Positions 47,140 through 56,773 of a stretch of 64,000 bases of DNA are shown piece after piece; the first letter of the stretch is position 1; each line of letters opens with the position of its first letter. The notes beneath the pieces are model-generated. The model had not been told where the DNA came from. It saw only the letters and a program-made list of their open reading frames with translations, and ran no database searches. Source of the stretch: Exiguobacterium sp. BMC-KP (GTDB taxonomy: Bacteria > Bacillota > Bacilli > Exiguobacteriales > Exiguobacteriaceae); contig NZ_LGIW01000015.1 of the NCBI RefSeq assembly GCF_001275385.1, positions 1,178,001-1,242,000 on the forward strand, read 5' to 3'. A program made the position numbers and the translations under genes.

Positions 47140-47187
47140 TTGTGCTGTCTGATCGCTTCACACCGTGACAGCAACTCCTCCTCCTCT
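47140..47187 (-). promoter_or_regulatory. Ribosome binding site and bridging hairpin before polC
   Basis: A very strong Shine-Dalgarno (GAGGAGGAGGAG, 47175-47186) lies 35 nt upstream of TTG 47139. TGCTGTC (47167-47173) pairs with GACAGCA (47143-47149) around a 17-nt loop. Folded, it brings the Shine-Dalgarno to 4 nt from TTG or 10 nt from GTG 47133. The stem is seen directly; the role is inferred. Confidence 0.55.
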
Positions 47188-47221
47188 TGCGGATTGCCCA
47201 AGGGGCGAATGGGTGTGAGAC

Positions 47222-47250
47222 AAGAAAACAGTCACTTTATGAAAAGTGAC
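47222..47250 (-). terminator. Terminator between proS and polC
   Basis: An 8-bp perfect stem (GTCACTTT with AAAGTGAC, 4-nt loop) followed on the minus strand by TGTTTTCTTG, 13 nt past the proS stop. Moderately strong. Confidence 0.7.
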
Positions 47251-47262
47251 CGTCTCCATCCT

Positions 47263-48963
47263 TTATTCTAAACCTTCATAGAGTGAACGAACAGCCTCAA
47301 CGACTTGTTCTTGTCCAACTTCTTCTGCATCGCCACCACGACGTGCTTTTAATTCAACGATTCCTTCTGCCGCTTTTTTCCCGACGTTCAAACGAACCGG
47401 TAGACCAATCAAATCCGCATCAGCGAACTTGACGCCTGCCCGTTCTTTCCGGTCGTCAAGGAGAACACTGAATCCTGCAGCTGTCAACTCACGGTATAAT
47501 GTTTCTCCGAGCTCGAGTTGTTCTGCATTTTTACCGTTGACGACGATTAAATGAACATCGTATGGAGCGATCGCTTTGGGCCAAATGATTCCACGCTCGT
47601 CATAATGTTGTTCGACGACTGCCGACAATGTCCGCGAGACACCGATACCGTAACAACCCATGATGAGAGGTTGTGCCTTACCGCCTTCATCGAGGAATGT
47701 CGCTCCCATTCCTTCTGAGTAACGTGTTCCGAGTTTGAAGACTTGACCCACTTCGATTCCACGAGCGAATTTAACGTTACCGTTACCGTCTGGTGAGACG
47801 TCACCTTCTTCAACGAAGCGCAAGTCTGTATAGTCTGCTTCGAAATCACGGCTTGGATCAACATGAATATAATGCGTTTCTGCTTTATTCGCACCACAGA
47901 CCGCATTCGTCAAGGCACGAATCGCGTAATCTGCAACGATCTTCATGTCAGCACCAATCGGTCCAAGCGTTCCTGGTGTTGAGTGAAGCGCTGCTTCAAT
48001 CTCTTCATCACTTGCCATTGTGATATCAAGTGCACCGAGATAGTTCTTCAACTTGATGTCATTGACTTCATGATCGCCACGAACAAGCGCCATGACAAGC
48101 CCTTGTTCCGTTTTGAAGATGACCGTCTTGATTGATTCGTTAGCTGGCAAGTTCAAATGTGCACTGACTGCTTCAATCGTCTTCGCATCTGCCGTATGCA
48201 CTTCTTCCAGCGCTTCTGGTGCTTTGTCTTGCTTTGGATAAGCATCGATTGATTCAGCCATCTCTAAGTTTGCTGCGTAATCCGACTGATCCGAATAGAC
48301 GATCGTGTCTTCACCGATTGCCGCTAAGGCATGAAACTCATGTGTTCCGCTACCACCGATTGCGCCAGAATCGGCGACGACCGGACGGAATTCAAGACCG
48401 ACACGTGTAAAGATCCGCGAATACGTATCAAACATATTTTGATATTCTTCGTCTAAGCTCTCTTGTGACGAGTGGAATGAATAGGCATCCTTCATGATGA
48501 ACTCACGACCACGTAATAAACCAAAACGTGGACGACGTTCGTCACGATACTTCATTTGAATCTGGAAGAGGTTGACTGGCAACTTCTTGTACGAGTTCAA
48601 CTCATCTCGGACAATCGATGTGATCAGTTCTTCGTGTGTCGCACCAAGTGCAAAACGACGATCGTGACGATCCGTTAAACGCATTAATTCAGGTCCATAG
48701 ATATCCCAGCGACCTGTCTCTTCCCAAAGTTCAGCTGGCTGAATCGCTGGCATGAGTAATTCTTGCGCCCCTGCTGCATCTAATTCTTCACGGATGATCG
48801 TCTCGATGTTTGCGAGAACTCGTTTTGCGAGTGGTAAATACGAATAGATCCCAGCGGCATTTTGACGTATAAATCCTGCACGAAGCAAGAGTTGGTGACT
48901 GATGGCTTCTGCATCAGATGGTACTTCACGCAACGTTGGCATGAATAGTTTTGATTGTTTCAT
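47263..48963 (-). CDS. proS: Prolyl-tRNA synthetase (bacterial type, with editing domain)
   Basis: Class II synthetase of 566 residues charging tRNA-Pro. Catalytic core with motif 2 ([31 protein letters not shown], about 135-165), an INS editing domain (about 230-390, [16 protein letters not shown]), motif 3 ([17 protein letters not shown]) and an anticodon-binding domain (about 470-566). The ribosome binding site AAAGGAG is 13 nt from the ATG, longer than usual; GAGT and ACTC in that gap could pair and shorten it. Confidence 0.97.
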   Translation of the reverse strand: MKQSKLFMPTLREVPSDAEAISHQLLLRAGFIRQNAAGIYSYLPLAKRVLANIETIIREELDAAGAQELLMPAIQPAELWEETGRWDIYGPELMRLTDRHDRRFALGATHEELITSIVRDELNSYKKLPVNLFQIQMKYRDERRPRFGLLRGREFIMKDAYSFHSSQESLDEEYQNMFDTYSRIFTRVGLEFRPVVADSGAIGGSGTHEFHALAAIGEDTIVYSDQSDYAANLEMAESIDAYPKQDKAPEALEEVHTADAKTIEAVSAHLNLPANESIKTVIFKTEQGLVMALVRGDHEVNDIKLKNYLGALDITMASDEEIEAALHSTPGTLGPIGADMKIVADYAIRALTNAVCGANKAETHYIHVDPSRDFEADYTDLRFVEEGDVSPDGNGNVKFARGIEVGQVFKLGTRYSEGMGATFLDEGGKAQPLIMGCYGIGVSRTLSAVVEQHYDERGIIWPKAIAPYDVHLIVVNGKNAEQLELGETLYRELTAAGFSVLLDDRKERAGVKFADADLIGLPVRLNVGKKAAEGIVELKARRGGDAEEVGQEQVVEAVRSLYEGLE

Positions 48964-48997
48964 AATGAGTCACGAACTCCTTTGACTGAGTGATTAA

Positions 48998-50239
48998 TTA
49001 AAAGAACTTTTGAATGTCGTTCCAAGTGACGACGAGCATGAGTAACATTAAGAGCGCAAAACCAACGAAGTGAACCAATCCTTCTTTTTGAGGATCAACC
49101 GGTTTTCCGCGTAAGGCTTCAAGGAAGAGGAACAGCAATCGTCCACCGTCAAGCGCTGGAAGTGGTAACAAGTTAAAGACCGCTAAGTTGACGGACAACA
49201 GTGCTGTCCATGTCAACAGCATCGAGAATCCACTATCTGCGACCTGATCAGTCATTTTGACGATTCCGACTGGTCCTGATAACTGATCGACACCAACGAC
49301 ACCAGTCACGAGATCTCCAACGGCACCGACGATAAGTGTCGACATCCGCCATGTTTCAGAGACACCTGTTTGAAGAGCTGTCCCGAATGATTTTTCTGTC
49401 TCATTCGTGACACCAATGATACCAACCTTCTGTTCTCCTTGTTGTTGTACTTTAGGAGTGATCTCGGTTGTCGTCTCTTTCCCATCACGCTCATATTCCA
49501 CTTCTGTTGCTTTACCAGCGCGGTCTTGGAATCCAGCACGTAAATCCGTCCATTTTGCTGTATCCTGTCCGTTGACTGAGACAATCCGGTCTCCTTCAAC
49601 AAGTCCAGCTTTGTCAGCCGGTGAACCTTTTTGTACTGTTCCGATGACGCTTTCCCCTGTCGGAGAACCGTTATACAGGGCAAGGCCGAATAGAATGACG
49701 AACGCAAGAACGAAGTTCATGAACGGTCCTGCAGCGATGGCAAGGACGCGTTTCCATACGGATTTCGATCCAAATGTGCGATCATACGGGGCGATTTGTG
49801 TCCGTGTCTGACCTTCGACGAGAAACGCTGTTGGTGAGACGGGGTACCGGACCGTTGTCTCATCCTGTAACCCAACGAGTTCGAGTTGATGCAGTAGATC
49901 AATCCGCTCAACTGTGACGACTTGATCGACTTGCGGCTGATCCGCATCGAAATAAATCGTCTCGATGACACCCGCTTTTAACTGTAATCCGACAGTTTGA
50001 CCTGACTTGATTTCAACGAGTTCAGGTTCTTCTCCCGCCATTTTGACGTAACCACCAATCGGTAATAGGCGAACTGTATACAACGTCTCATTTTTAAACA
50101 CTGAAAAAATCTTCGGTCCAAATCCAATTGCGAATTCACGACAGAGAATACCTGCCCGCTTCGCCATTACGAGATGACCCCATTCATGGACGGCGACGAG
50201 TACACCGAACATCAGTACGATTGAAATAAAGGTCGTCAT
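48998..50239 (-). CDS. rseP: Site-2 intramembrane metalloprotease RseP (RasP)
   Basis: 413 residues, about four membrane helices. Zinc motif HEWGH (His18, Glu19, His22) in the first helix, a PDZ domain in the middle (VQKGSPADKAGLVEGDRIVSVNGQD, about 205-230) and the second active-site motif NLLPLPALDGG near residue 350. RasP in B. subtilis makes the second cut in RsiW after PrsW and clears signal peptides and FtsL; prsW is also in this window. Lies between dxr and proS. Confidence 0.96.
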   Translation of the reverse strand: MTTFISIVLMFGVLVAVHEWGHLVMAKRAGILCREFAIGFGPKIFSVFKNETLYTVRLLPIGGYVKMAGEEPELVEIKSGQTVGLQLKAGVIETIYFDADQPQVDQVVTVERIDLLHQLELVGLQDETTVRYPVSPTAFLVEGQTRTQIAPYDRTFGSKSVWKRVLAIAAGPFMNFVLAFVILFGLALYNGSPTGESVIGTVQKGSPADKAGLVEGDRIVSVNGQDTAKWTDLRAGFQDRAGKATEVEYERDGKETTTEITPKVQQQGEQKVGIIGVTNETEKSFGTALQTGVSETWRMSTLIVGAVGDLVTGVVGVDQLSGPVGIVKMTDQVADSGFSMLLTWTALLSVNLAVFNLLPLPALDGGRLLFLFLEALRGKPVDPQKEGLVHFVGFALLMLLMLVVTWNDIQKFF

Positions 50240-50253
50240 TACTTATCCCATCC

Positions 50254-51408
50254 TTAGTTAGCGAATGTAAGAGACGATACGAACTCACGCGCCCATCGGT
50301 CTGCCGCAAGGATTTGATCCAAGGATGGCTCTTCGATAAGGTCGTGAGCTTGAAGCGCCGCCTCAACGCTCGCTTCGATTTCTAAAAAGCGAATGTCCCC
50401 TTTTAAAAAGCGGTCCACTGCTTGTTCGTTCGCAGCATTGAGTACTGATGGCATCGAACCACCGGCTTGACCAGCTTCAAAAGCAAGTCGTAACAATGGA
50501 TAACGGTCGAATGAAGCATCAGCAAAGTGTAAGCGTCCGATTTGCTTTAAGTTTAACCGTTCTCCCCCTTGGATTTCAAGGCGGGACGGATATGTAAGAG
50601 CGTACTGAATCGGCTCCCGCATGTCTGGCATGCCAAGTTGCGCCATTACTGCACCATCGTTGAACTCAACCATCGAGTGGATGATTGATTCCCGGTGAAT
50701 GACGACATCAATATCCGCATAGTCGACATCAAATAACCAATGCGCTTCAATGACTTCGAACCCTTTGTTCATCATCGTTGCGGAATCAATCGTGATTTTC
50801 GCTCCCATCGACCAGTTTGGATGTGCAAGAGCTTGTTCGACCGTAACGTCTGCTAATTCTTCACGTGTTTGATCGCGGAAGCTTCCGCCTGACGCCGTCA
50901 AGATGATTTGACGCACATCCTCACGTCGTTCCCCGTTCAAACATTGGAAGATTGCTGCATGTTCACTATCGACCGGTAAGATAGTGACGTTTTTTTCGCG
51001 TGCTCGTTTCATGACGAGATGACCTGCTGTTACGAGTGTTTCTTTATTCGCTAACCCAATCGTTTTGCCAGCCTCAATCGCTGCAAGCGTCGGACGTAAA
51101 CCAACGGCACCAACGACCGCTGTAATGACCGTATCGACTTCGGGATGCGTCACGATCTCAAGCAGTCCTTCTTCGCCAATGACGATCGTCGGCTGATATG
51201 TTAAGTGACGCTCAAGTTCTTGGCGAGTCGTTTCATCCTGTACACCGACAAGCATCGGCTGCAAACGGTTCAACCACGGTACGGCAACCGTCGTATTCCG
51301 TCCAAATGCAAAACTCGTCAATTCAAAAAGATCAGGATTAGCCGCAATGACGTCAAGCGTTTGCGTACCAATCGATCCTGTCCCGCCGATGATACTGATT
51401 TTCTTCAT
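50254..51408 (-). CDS. dxr: 1-deoxy-D-xylulose-5-phosphate reductoisomerase
   Basis: Second enzyme of the MEP isoprenoid pathway (DXP to MEP, NADPH). 384 residues. NADPH motif [12 protein letters not shown] (residues 7-18), [12 protein letters not shown] metal-binding segment (about 150), and [22 protein letters not shown] (about 206-227). Start ATG 51408 is 8 nt after GAGGAGG; ten additional open codons upstream are excluded. Supplies precursors for UppS, encoded two genes upstream. Confidence 0.97.
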   Translation of the reverse strand: MKKISIIGGTGSIGTQTLDVIAANPDLFELTSFAFGRNTTVAVPWLNRLQPMLVGVQDETTRQELERHLTYQPTIVIGEEGLLEIVTHPEVDTVITAVVGAVGLRPTLAAIEAGKTIGLANKETLVTAGHLVMKRAREKNVTILPVDSEHAAIFQCLNGERREDVRQIILTASGGSFRDQTREELADVTVEQALAHPNWSMGAKITIDSATMMNKGFEVIEAHWLFDVDYADIDVVIHRESIIHSMVEFNDGAVMAQLGMPDMREPIQYALTYPSRLEIQGGERLNLKQIGRLHFADASFDRYPLLRLAFEAGQAGGSMPSVLNAANEQAVDRFLKGDIRFLEIEASVEAALQAHDLIEEPSLDQILAADRWAREFVSSLTFAN

Positions 51409-51421
51409 ATGAAGCGCCTCC

Positions 51422-52222
51422 TCAAGCAAAGATATCAAGTACGACGAGGACCGTAAAGACGATCATCATGCTGTCGAACCGATCTAAAATACCACCATGA
51501 CCCGGTAGTAACGTTCCAGAATCCTTTACACCGTAGTGGCGTTTGTAGGCTGACTGGACCAAATCACCAAGTTGACCCACGACGGCAACGATGATGGCAA
51601 GTAAAATGACTTTTCCAAAACCAACTGTCGGTTCAATGCTTTCGAACACGACACCAAGTAAGATGGCGAGTATGACACCACCGACTGCCCCTTCAATTGT
51701 TTTATTCGGGCTAATCGATGGCCACAGTTTATTCTTACCAAATCGTTTCCCGACGAAGTACGCTCCGGAATCGGTAAACCAAATCAAGAGAATGATTAAG
51801 AGTGACCATGTTAATCCGTGTTCGAGTAAGCGGATGTAGGCGAATGACGCAAAACCGACACCGACATAAACGGCAGTCAATAGCAAAAAGGCAACATCGT
51901 CAAATGTAAAGACGTTCTTTGAAAAGACATTCCAGAACAGACCGACTAACAAGATGATCATCGCCCAAGCGATAGGTGAGAGTCCGATTGGAAGTGTCCG
52001 ATCAACTGCCTCCTCATAAATACCGATAAACGGCAATAGCGTTCCAATTCCAAATAAAATCCTTGGAATACGTGAGCCACTCCATTGTCGCATCCGGACG
52101 AGTTCGGTATACCCGAGAATCGTTAAGACTACCATAAACGCTAAAAAGGGTAGTCCACCGATGTACAAAAGTGCCAAAAAGATGGCGCCCGCCCATATCC
52201 CTGTAATAATTCGAGTTTTCAT
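51422..52222 (-). CDS. cdsA: Phosphatidate cytidylyltransferase
   Basis: Makes CDP-diacylglycerol from phosphatidic acid and CTP at the membrane. 266 residues with seven to eight membrane helices and the CdsA signature region [28 protein letters not shown] plus [35 protein letters not shown] near the C-terminus. GAGGAA precedes the ATG; 20 nt after uppS. Confidence 0.96.
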   Translation of the reverse strand: MKTRIITGIWAGAIFLALLYIGGLPFLAFMVVLTILGYTELVRMRQWSGSRIPRILFGIGTLLPFIGIYEEAVDRTLPIGLSPIAWAMIILLVGLFWNVFSKNVFTFDDVAFLLLTAVYVGVGFASFAYIRLLEHGLTWSLLIILLIWFTDSGAYFVGKRFGKNKLWPSISPNKTIEGAVGGVILAILLGVVFESIEPTVGFGKVILLAIIVAVVGQLGDLVQSAYKRHYGVKDSGTLLPGHGGILDRFDSMMIVFTVLVVLDIFA

Positions 52223-52242
52223 AAGCTAGTTCCTCATTTTAA

Positions 52243-52983
52243 TCAGACGCCGCCGAACCGGCGTGTCCGTTGATTGTAATCTTCAATTGCAGCTAGAAAT
52301 GCCTCACGACGAAATTCCGGCCACAGGATATCTGTGAAATAAAACTCTGCATAGGCTGCTTGCCACAGCAAGAAGTTCGACAGGCGTTGTTCCCCGCTTG
52401 TCCGAATCACAAAATCGACATCCGTCACGGATCCTGTCATCAACTCGCGTTCAATCGTCTCCGGTGTAATCGCATCCGGTGACAATAAGCCTGCTTGGAC
52501 TTGGGCGCCCAGTTTTTGCATGACTTGCACAAGTTCATCGCGTCCTCCATAATTCAGAGCGAAAATCAGACGAAGTCCTGTATTGTGTTGCGTATCCAGC
52601 TTCGCTTGTTCGACCGCCTCGCGCGTGAAATGAGGGAGGCGAGATACTTCACCTGCTACCTCGACTTTAACATTTTGGGCATCGAGTTCTTTTAAATCTG
52701 ATTCTAAAAACTGAGCTGGGAGCTTCATTAGAAAATTTACTTCTTCTTCTGGACGCGTCCAGTTTTCAGTTGAGAAGGCATACAGTGTCAAGCTTTTGAT
52801 ACCAAGCTCATTGGCGACTCGAACAACTTCTCGAATCGATTTCATACCTTCACGATGTCCCATGATTCGTGGAAGCCCACGTTTTTTTGCCCATCGTCCA
52901 TTTCCATCCATAATAATGGCAACATGTTCAGGCACCCGCTCATAGGTTTCGGTTTCTTTCGTCTGATTCAACCATTGAAACAT
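52243..52983 (-). CDS. uppS: Undecaprenyl diphosphate synthase (isoprenyl transferase)
   Basis: Makes the C55 lipid carrier used for peptidoglycan and teichoic acids. 246 residues. Catalytic IIMDGNGRWAKKRGLPR (about 21-37), LYAFSTENWTRP, NYGGRDEL, and RTSGEQRLSNFLLWQAAYAEFYF. ATG 52983 follows GAGGAGG by 8 nt; the longer frame runs through the ribosome binding site. A terminator hairpin lies just upstream. Confidence 0.97.
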   Translation of the reverse strand: MFQWLNQTKETETYERVPEHVAIIMDGNGRWAKKRGLPRIMGHREGMKSIREVVRVANELGIKSLTLYAFSTENWTRPEEEVNFLMKLPAQFLESDLKELDAQNVKVEVAGEVSRLPHFTREAVEQAKLDTQHNTGLRLIFALNYGGRDELVQVMQKLGAQVQAGLLSPDAITPETIERELMTGSVTDVDFVIRTSGEQRLSNFLLWQAAYAEFYFTDILWPEFRREAFLAAIEDYNQRTRRFGGV

Positions 52984-53007
52984 TCGCACTTCCTCCTCTC
53001 TCAATTA

Positions 53008-53042
53008 TGAAGAAAGGGACTCTTCGTGTGACAAAGAGTCCC
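53008..53042 (-). terminator. Terminator between frr and uppS
   Basis: A 9-bp perfect stem (GGGACTCTT with AAGAGTCCC, 9-nt loop) followed on the minus strand by TTTCTTC, 21 nt past frr. Only about 25 nt separate it from uppS, so readthrough is needed. Confidence 0.78.
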
Positions 53043-53062
53043 CCCCATGACGATCCGTCGCG

Positions 53063-53620
53063 TCATACTTCCATGATTTCTTGTTCTTTTTCCGTTGCCG
53101 TTTGATCAAGTTGTTTGACGAACTTGTCTGTCAACGTCTGAACATCTTCTGTGTAACCACGCAGATCGTCTTCTGTCAATGCACCATCTTTTTCTTGTTT
53201 TTTCAACTGTTCGTTCGTATCACGACGAATGTTACGGAGCGCAACTTTTCCTTCTTCCGTATACTTCTTGACGAGTTTAACAAGTTCCTTCCGACGCTCT
53301 TCCGTTAATGGTGGAATCGCAAGACGGATGACTGTACCATCAGATGACGGTGCAAGACCAAGATCAGCACGTTGAATCGCTTTTTCGATCTCGCTGACCA
53401 TTGACTTATCCCAAGGAGTGATCAAGATCAGGCGTGCTTCTGGTGTGTTGACATTCGCTACTTGATTCAGCGGTGTTGGTGAACCATAGTATTCGACTTG
53501 AACGGGATCTAAAATGGCAACATTCGCACGACCTGCACGGAGTGTTGCAAGTTCCTTTTTAAGTGAAAGATGTGCTTTTTCCATCCGTTCTTCGGCTTGT
53601 TTCAAGATTTCTTTTGACAT
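53063..53620 (-). CDS. frr: Ribosome recycling factor
   Basis: 185 residues; with EF-G it splits post-termination ribosomes. [33 protein letters not shown] (about 25-57) and [26 protein letters not shown] are diagnostic. AAGGGGGAAATAAT precedes the ATG. It starts 1 nt after the pyrH stop. Confidence 0.98.
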   Translation of the reverse strand: MSKEILKQAEERMEKAHLSLKKELATLRAGRANVAILDPVQVEYYGSPTPLNQVANVNTPEARLILITPWDKSMVSEIEKAIQRADLGLAPSSDGTVIRLAIPPLTEERRKELVKLVKKYTEEGKVALRNIRRDTNEQLKKQEKDGALTEDDLRGYTEDVQTLTDKFVKQLDQTATEKEQEIMEV

Positions 53621-53621
53621 A

Positions 53622-54341
53622 TTATTTCCCCCTTACGATTGTCCCGATTTCGTCACCGATGACGACACGTTTGATGTTTCCTTCTTCCATCAACGAGAAG
53701 ACGATGAGCGGGATGTCATTGTCCATACAAAGTGATGTAGCTGTAGAATCCATGACTTGAAGTCCATCTTTTAAAACATCCAAGTAAGAAAGTGTCTCGA
53801 ATTTCTTCGCTTCTGGATCAACATTTGGATCAGCTGAGTACACACCATCGACGTTGTTTTTTGCCATCAAGATGACTTCTGCTTCGATTTCTGCCGCACG
53901 AAGCGCAGCCGTCGTATCAGTCGAGAAGTACGGATTCCCTGTACCTGCTGCAAAGATGACAACGCGCCCTTTTTCCAGGTGACGCATTGCGCGGCGACGG
54001 ATATATGGTTCTGCTACTTGGCGCATCTCGATTGATGTTTGAACACGCGTTTCAACACCTACATCTTCTAAACTGTCTTGAAGCGCAAGCGAGTTCATGA
54101 CTGTCGCTAGCATCCCCATATAATCGGCATTGGCCCGGTCCATCCCAAGTTCTGCTCCTGTTTTACCACGCCAAATATTTCCAGCTCCGACAACGACCGC
54201 TACTTCGACATTCAATTCAATTAATTCGCGAATCTGTTCCGAGATAGATTTGACGATGACAGGATTGATCCCAAACCCTTGATCTCCTGCGAGCGCTTCT
54301 CCGCTCAATTTTAACACAATCCGGTTATATTTCGGTTGCAT
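53622..54341 (-). CDS. pyrH: Uridylate kinase (UMP kinase)
   Basis: Phosphorylates UMP to UDP; hexameric, amino acid kinase fold, regulated by GTP and UTP in Bacilli. 239 residues. [22 protein letters not shown] at the start, [29 protein letters not shown] and [32 protein letters not shown] precedes the ATG. No promoter was recognised between the tsf terminator and this gene. Confidence 0.98.
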   Translation of the reverse strand: MQPKYNRIVLKLSGEALAGDQGFGINPVIVKSISEQIRELIELNVEVAVVVGAGNIWRGKTGAELGMDRANADYMGMLATVMNSLALQDSLEDVGVETRVQTSIEMRQVAEPYIRRRAMRHLEKGRVVIFAAGTGNPYFSTDTTAALRAAEIEAEVILMAKNNVDGVYSADPNVDPEAKKFETLSYLDVLKDGLQVMDSTATSLCMDNDIPLIVFSLMEEGNIKRVVIGDEIGTIVRGK

Positions 54342-54366
54342 GACTATGTCCCCCTTGCTAAATTCC

Positions 54367-54425
54367 GTAAAAAAGGAACACGAACCACTTCCACACGAAA
54401 GTGGATTGAAGCATACGTGTTCCTT
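54367..54425 (-). terminator. Terminator between tsf and pyrH
   Basis: A 10-bp outer stem (AAGGAACACG with CGTGTTCCTT) enclosing an inner CCACTT/AAGTGG hairpin, followed on the minus strand by TTTTTT; 27 nt past tsf. Confidence 0.85.
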
Positions 54426-54452
54426 CTCTTGTCATCAGGATGATCCCGATTC

Positions 54453-55334
54453 TTATTTTTTAAGTTGGTTCATAACTTCTTCAGCGAAGTTCTCTTCGCG
54501 TTTTTCCATACCTTCTCCAACTTCGAAGCGTACGAATGACACGACTTTACCGCCTTTAGATTCTACATATTTACCAACTTTGAAGTCTGGATCCTTAACG
54601 AACGTTTGATCGACGAGGCAGATTTCCTCGAAGAACTTGTTCATACGACCAACGATCATTTTTTCAACGATGTTAGCTGGTTTTCCTTCGTTCAATGCTT
54701 GCTCAGTAAGAACTTTTTCTTCACGTGCTTTTTCTTCTTCTGTAACAGAAGTACGGTCAACGTAAAGTGGACGAGCTGCTGCGATGTGCATTGCAACGTC
54801 TTTTGCAACTGTTTCATCTGTCGTACCTTCGATAACGACGACTGAACCGATGCGTCCACCCATGTGGAGGTAAGAACCGAATGCTGCGTCATCTGCTTTT
54901 GTGAAGAGAGCTACGCGACGGAGTGAAATTTTCTCTCCGATTGTAGAAGCTTCTTCTGAGATGTACGTGTCGATTGTTTTACCTGCTTCGTATTCAGAAG
55001 CGAGCGCTGCTTCAGCAGTCTCAGAACCGTTACGAAGAACAGCATCAGCGATGTTTTGAACGAGCGTTTGGAAACGTTCGTTTTTCGCAACGAAGTCTGT
55101 TTCTGAGTTGATTTCGACGAGTGCTGCTTTGTTGCCATCAACTGCAACTGCAGTCAACCCTTCAGCTGCGATACGATCGCCTTTTGCTGCTGCTTTAGCG
55201 ATTCCTTTTTCACGCAAGAAATCTACTGCTGCGTTCATGTCACCGTCAGTTTCAACGAGTGCTTTTTTGCAGTCTAGCATACCTGCACCTGTTTTTTCAC
55301 GAAGTTCTTTAACCATTGCTGCTGTAATAGCCAT
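54453..55334 (-). CDS. tsf: Elongation factor Ts
   Basis: Guanine nucleotide exchange factor for EF-Tu. 293 residues. UBA-like N-terminal domain with [37 protein letters not shown], then [11 protein letters not shown] and the C-terminal coiled region. GGAGGAATATCG precedes the ATG. It is cotranscribed with rpsB through an 82-nt gap holding a hairpin. Confidence 0.98.
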   Translation of the reverse strand: MAITAAMVKELREKTGAGMLDCKKALVETDGDMNAAVDFLREKGIAKAAAKGDRIAAEGLTAVAVDGNKAALVEINSETDFVAKNERFQTLVQNIADAVLRNGSETAEAALASEYEAGKTIDTYISEEASTIGEKISLRRVALFTKADDAAFGSYLHMGGRIGSVVVIEGTTDETVAKDVAMHIAAARPLYVDRTSVTEEEKAREEKVLTEQALNEGKPANIVEKMIVGRMNKFFEEICLVDQTFVKDPDFKVGKYVESKGGKVVSFVRFEVGEGMEKREENFAEEVMNQLKK

Positions 55335-55365
55335 TCGATATTCCTCCTTATAACGTCCTTATTTT

Positions 55366-55405
55366 CAAAAAAAAGGTGATAAAAGGTCGATTCCCTTTAT
55401 CACCT
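55366..55405 (-). terminator. Terminator between rpsB and tsf
   Basis: A 13-bp stem with one mismatch (AGGTGATAAAGGG-type arms, 55374-55386 with 55393-55405) followed on the minus strand by TTTTTTTT, 11 nt past rpsB. Some 30 nt remain before tsf. Confidence 0.87.
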
Positions 55406-55416
55406 GGCATCACGAA

Positions 55417-56151
55417 TTACTCAGCGTCTGCTACTACTTCTTCAGTAGTTTCAGGTGCTACGTTATCTTCGCCTTGTTTAACTTCGAGGATTGCGTCAGC
55501 CATTTTACCAGTGAGCAATTTGACTGCACGGATCGCATCGTCGTTCGCTGGGATGACGTAGTCGATTTCGTCTGGATCACAGTTAGTATCAACAATCGCA
55601 ACGATTGGGATGTTGAGTTTGTGTGCTTCTGCAATCGCGATACGCTCTTTGCGTGGGTCAACGATGAAGAGTGCATCCGGAACGCCTGGCATATCTTTGA
55701 TACCGCCGAGGAATTTCTCAAGACGAGTCATTTCTTTTTTAAGAATGATGACTTCTTTTTTAGGAAGAACTTCGAATGTACCGTTCTCTTCCATTTTTTC
55801 GAGTTGTTTCAAACGGTTGATACGTTTTTTGATTGTAGAGAAGTTCGTGAGAGTTCCACCCAACCAACGTTCGTTGATGAAGTATTGTCCTGCACGGATC
55901 GCTTCTTCTTTCACAGTGTCTTGTGCTTGTTTTTTCGTACCAACGAAAAGAACGTTTCCGCCTTCAGACGCTACTTCACGGATGAAGTTATAAGCTTCGT
56001 CTACTTTTTTGACCGTTTTTTGAAGGTCGATGATGTAGATTCCGTTCCGTTCTGTGAAGATGTATTTCGCCATTTTTGGGTTCCAACGGCGTGTTTGGTG
56101 ACCGAAGTGTACACCAGCTTCTAACAATTGTTTCATCGAGATTACTGCCAT
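55417..56151 (-). CDS. rpsB: 30S ribosomal protein S2
   Basis: 244 residues. [49 protein letters not shown] and [15 protein letters not shown] are hallmarks, with an acidic C-terminal tail. Binds late to the 30S head and recruits S1-type proteins in some species. AAAGGAGGAATTCATC precedes the ATG. Transcribed from its own promoter through a structured 5' leader. Confidence 0.98.
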   Translation of the reverse strand: MAVISMKQLLEAGVHFGHQTRRWNPKMAKYIFTERNGIYIIDLQKTVKKVDEAYNFIREVASEGGNVLFVGTKKQAQDTVKEEAIRAGQYFINERWLGGTLTNFSTIKKRINRLKQLEKMEENGTFEVLPKKEVIILKKEMTRLEKFLGGIKDMPGVPDALFIVDPRKERIAIAEAHKLNIPIVAIVDTNCDPDEIDYVIPANDDAIRAVKLLTGKMADAILEVKQGEDNVAPETTEEVVADAE

Positions 56152-56201
56152 GATGAATTCCTCCTTTTGGGTTTTAGATGTCCTCCGCGATGATCGTCTA
56201 T

Positions 56202-56232
56202 CCAGCTAACCTATTAAAGGCACCGCAGCTGG
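56202..56232 (-). promoter_or_regulatory. Leader hairpin upstream of rpsB
   Basis: CCAGCT pairs with AGCTGG, with an inner CCT/AGG pairing, in the leader between promoter and start codon. S2 autoregulatory leaders are known in other bacteria; that role here is an inference. Confidence 0.45.
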
Positions 56233-56265
56233 CGATACATGCGTGCGTAATTAACACCGTAGACT

Positions 56266-56294
56266 AATATAGCATAAAGATTAACGAGGAGCAA
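56266..56294 (-). promoter_or_regulatory. Promoter of rpsB
   Basis: TTGCTC (56289-56294), 17-nt spacer ending in TGC, and TATATT (56266-56271): an extended -10 promoter. The -35 lies inside the last codons of the swrB-like gene, separating ribosomal from flagellar transcription. Confidence 0.68.
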
Positions 56295-56760
56295 CCTTCG
56301 TTTGACGAGAAAGTTTTGCGATCAAAGCGACCTCACCCGTTCCTCGATTCAAAGAACGAGCGAGTGTCTCAAGATCTGTCCCTTCGCGTAACGCCTGTTC
56401 AACATCTGTTAAGACTTGTTCTTCTGTTAAGTCCTGTTCTTCGATCTGTATTTCAGAAAGAACTGATGCTTTAAGAAATGATTCGGTTTGTTCATTTTGC
56501 ACAACATTTTCCTCAGATAAGACTGATTCCGTTGATAGGTTCTGATGTGCTTCATTTATAACATTGGATGAGGCTTCAGCTTTTGAGTTCTGCTCGGTCA
56601 TTTCACTCACTTGTTCCATAAAGCTTAATAAAACTTGCTCTGTTTCGCTTTTTTCACGTTCCAAACGGGAGATACGATCTTTTAAATCCGCTTGCTGACG
56701 AAACAGTAAGAGTAATGCGTAGCATATAAGAGCTGCTAAAAGTATATACACGACTGTCAT
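56281..56760 (-). CDS. swrB: SwrB/YlxL-like protein, end of the flagellar operon
   Basis: 159 residues. One N-terminal membrane helix (MTVVYILLAALICYALLLLF), a coiled coil (about 22-60, ADLKDRISRLEREKSETEQ), an acidic low-complexity stretch, and a C-terminal helix-turn motif (LETLARSLNRGTGEVALIAKLS). In B. subtilis, SwrB lies at this position after sigD and activates type III secretion of flagella for swarming. Primary sequence similarity is modest, so the call rests on layout and position. Start ATG 56760 follows AAAGGAAA; the nine upstream codons are excluded. Confidence 0.72.
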   Translation of the reverse strand: MTVVYILLAALICYALLLLFRQQADLKDRISRLEREKSETEQVLLSFMEQVSEMTEQNSKAEASSNVINEAHQNLSTESVLSEENVVQNEQTESFLKASVLSEIQIEEQDLTEEQVLTDVEQALREGTDLETLARSLNRGTGEVALIAKLSRQTKVAPR

Positions 56761-56773
56761 GATTGATTTCCTT

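Noticed and set aside
47098-47160. Short GTG-started frame overlapping the polC start
   Set aside because: It ends inside polC well away from the start, so it cannot couple translation, and its peptide has no recognisable features.
55474-56124. Long open frame on the plus strand opposite rpsB
   Set aside because: No ribosome binding site, odd composition rich in Phe/Cys/Asp, exactly antisense to a highly conserved gene; a codon-usage shadow.
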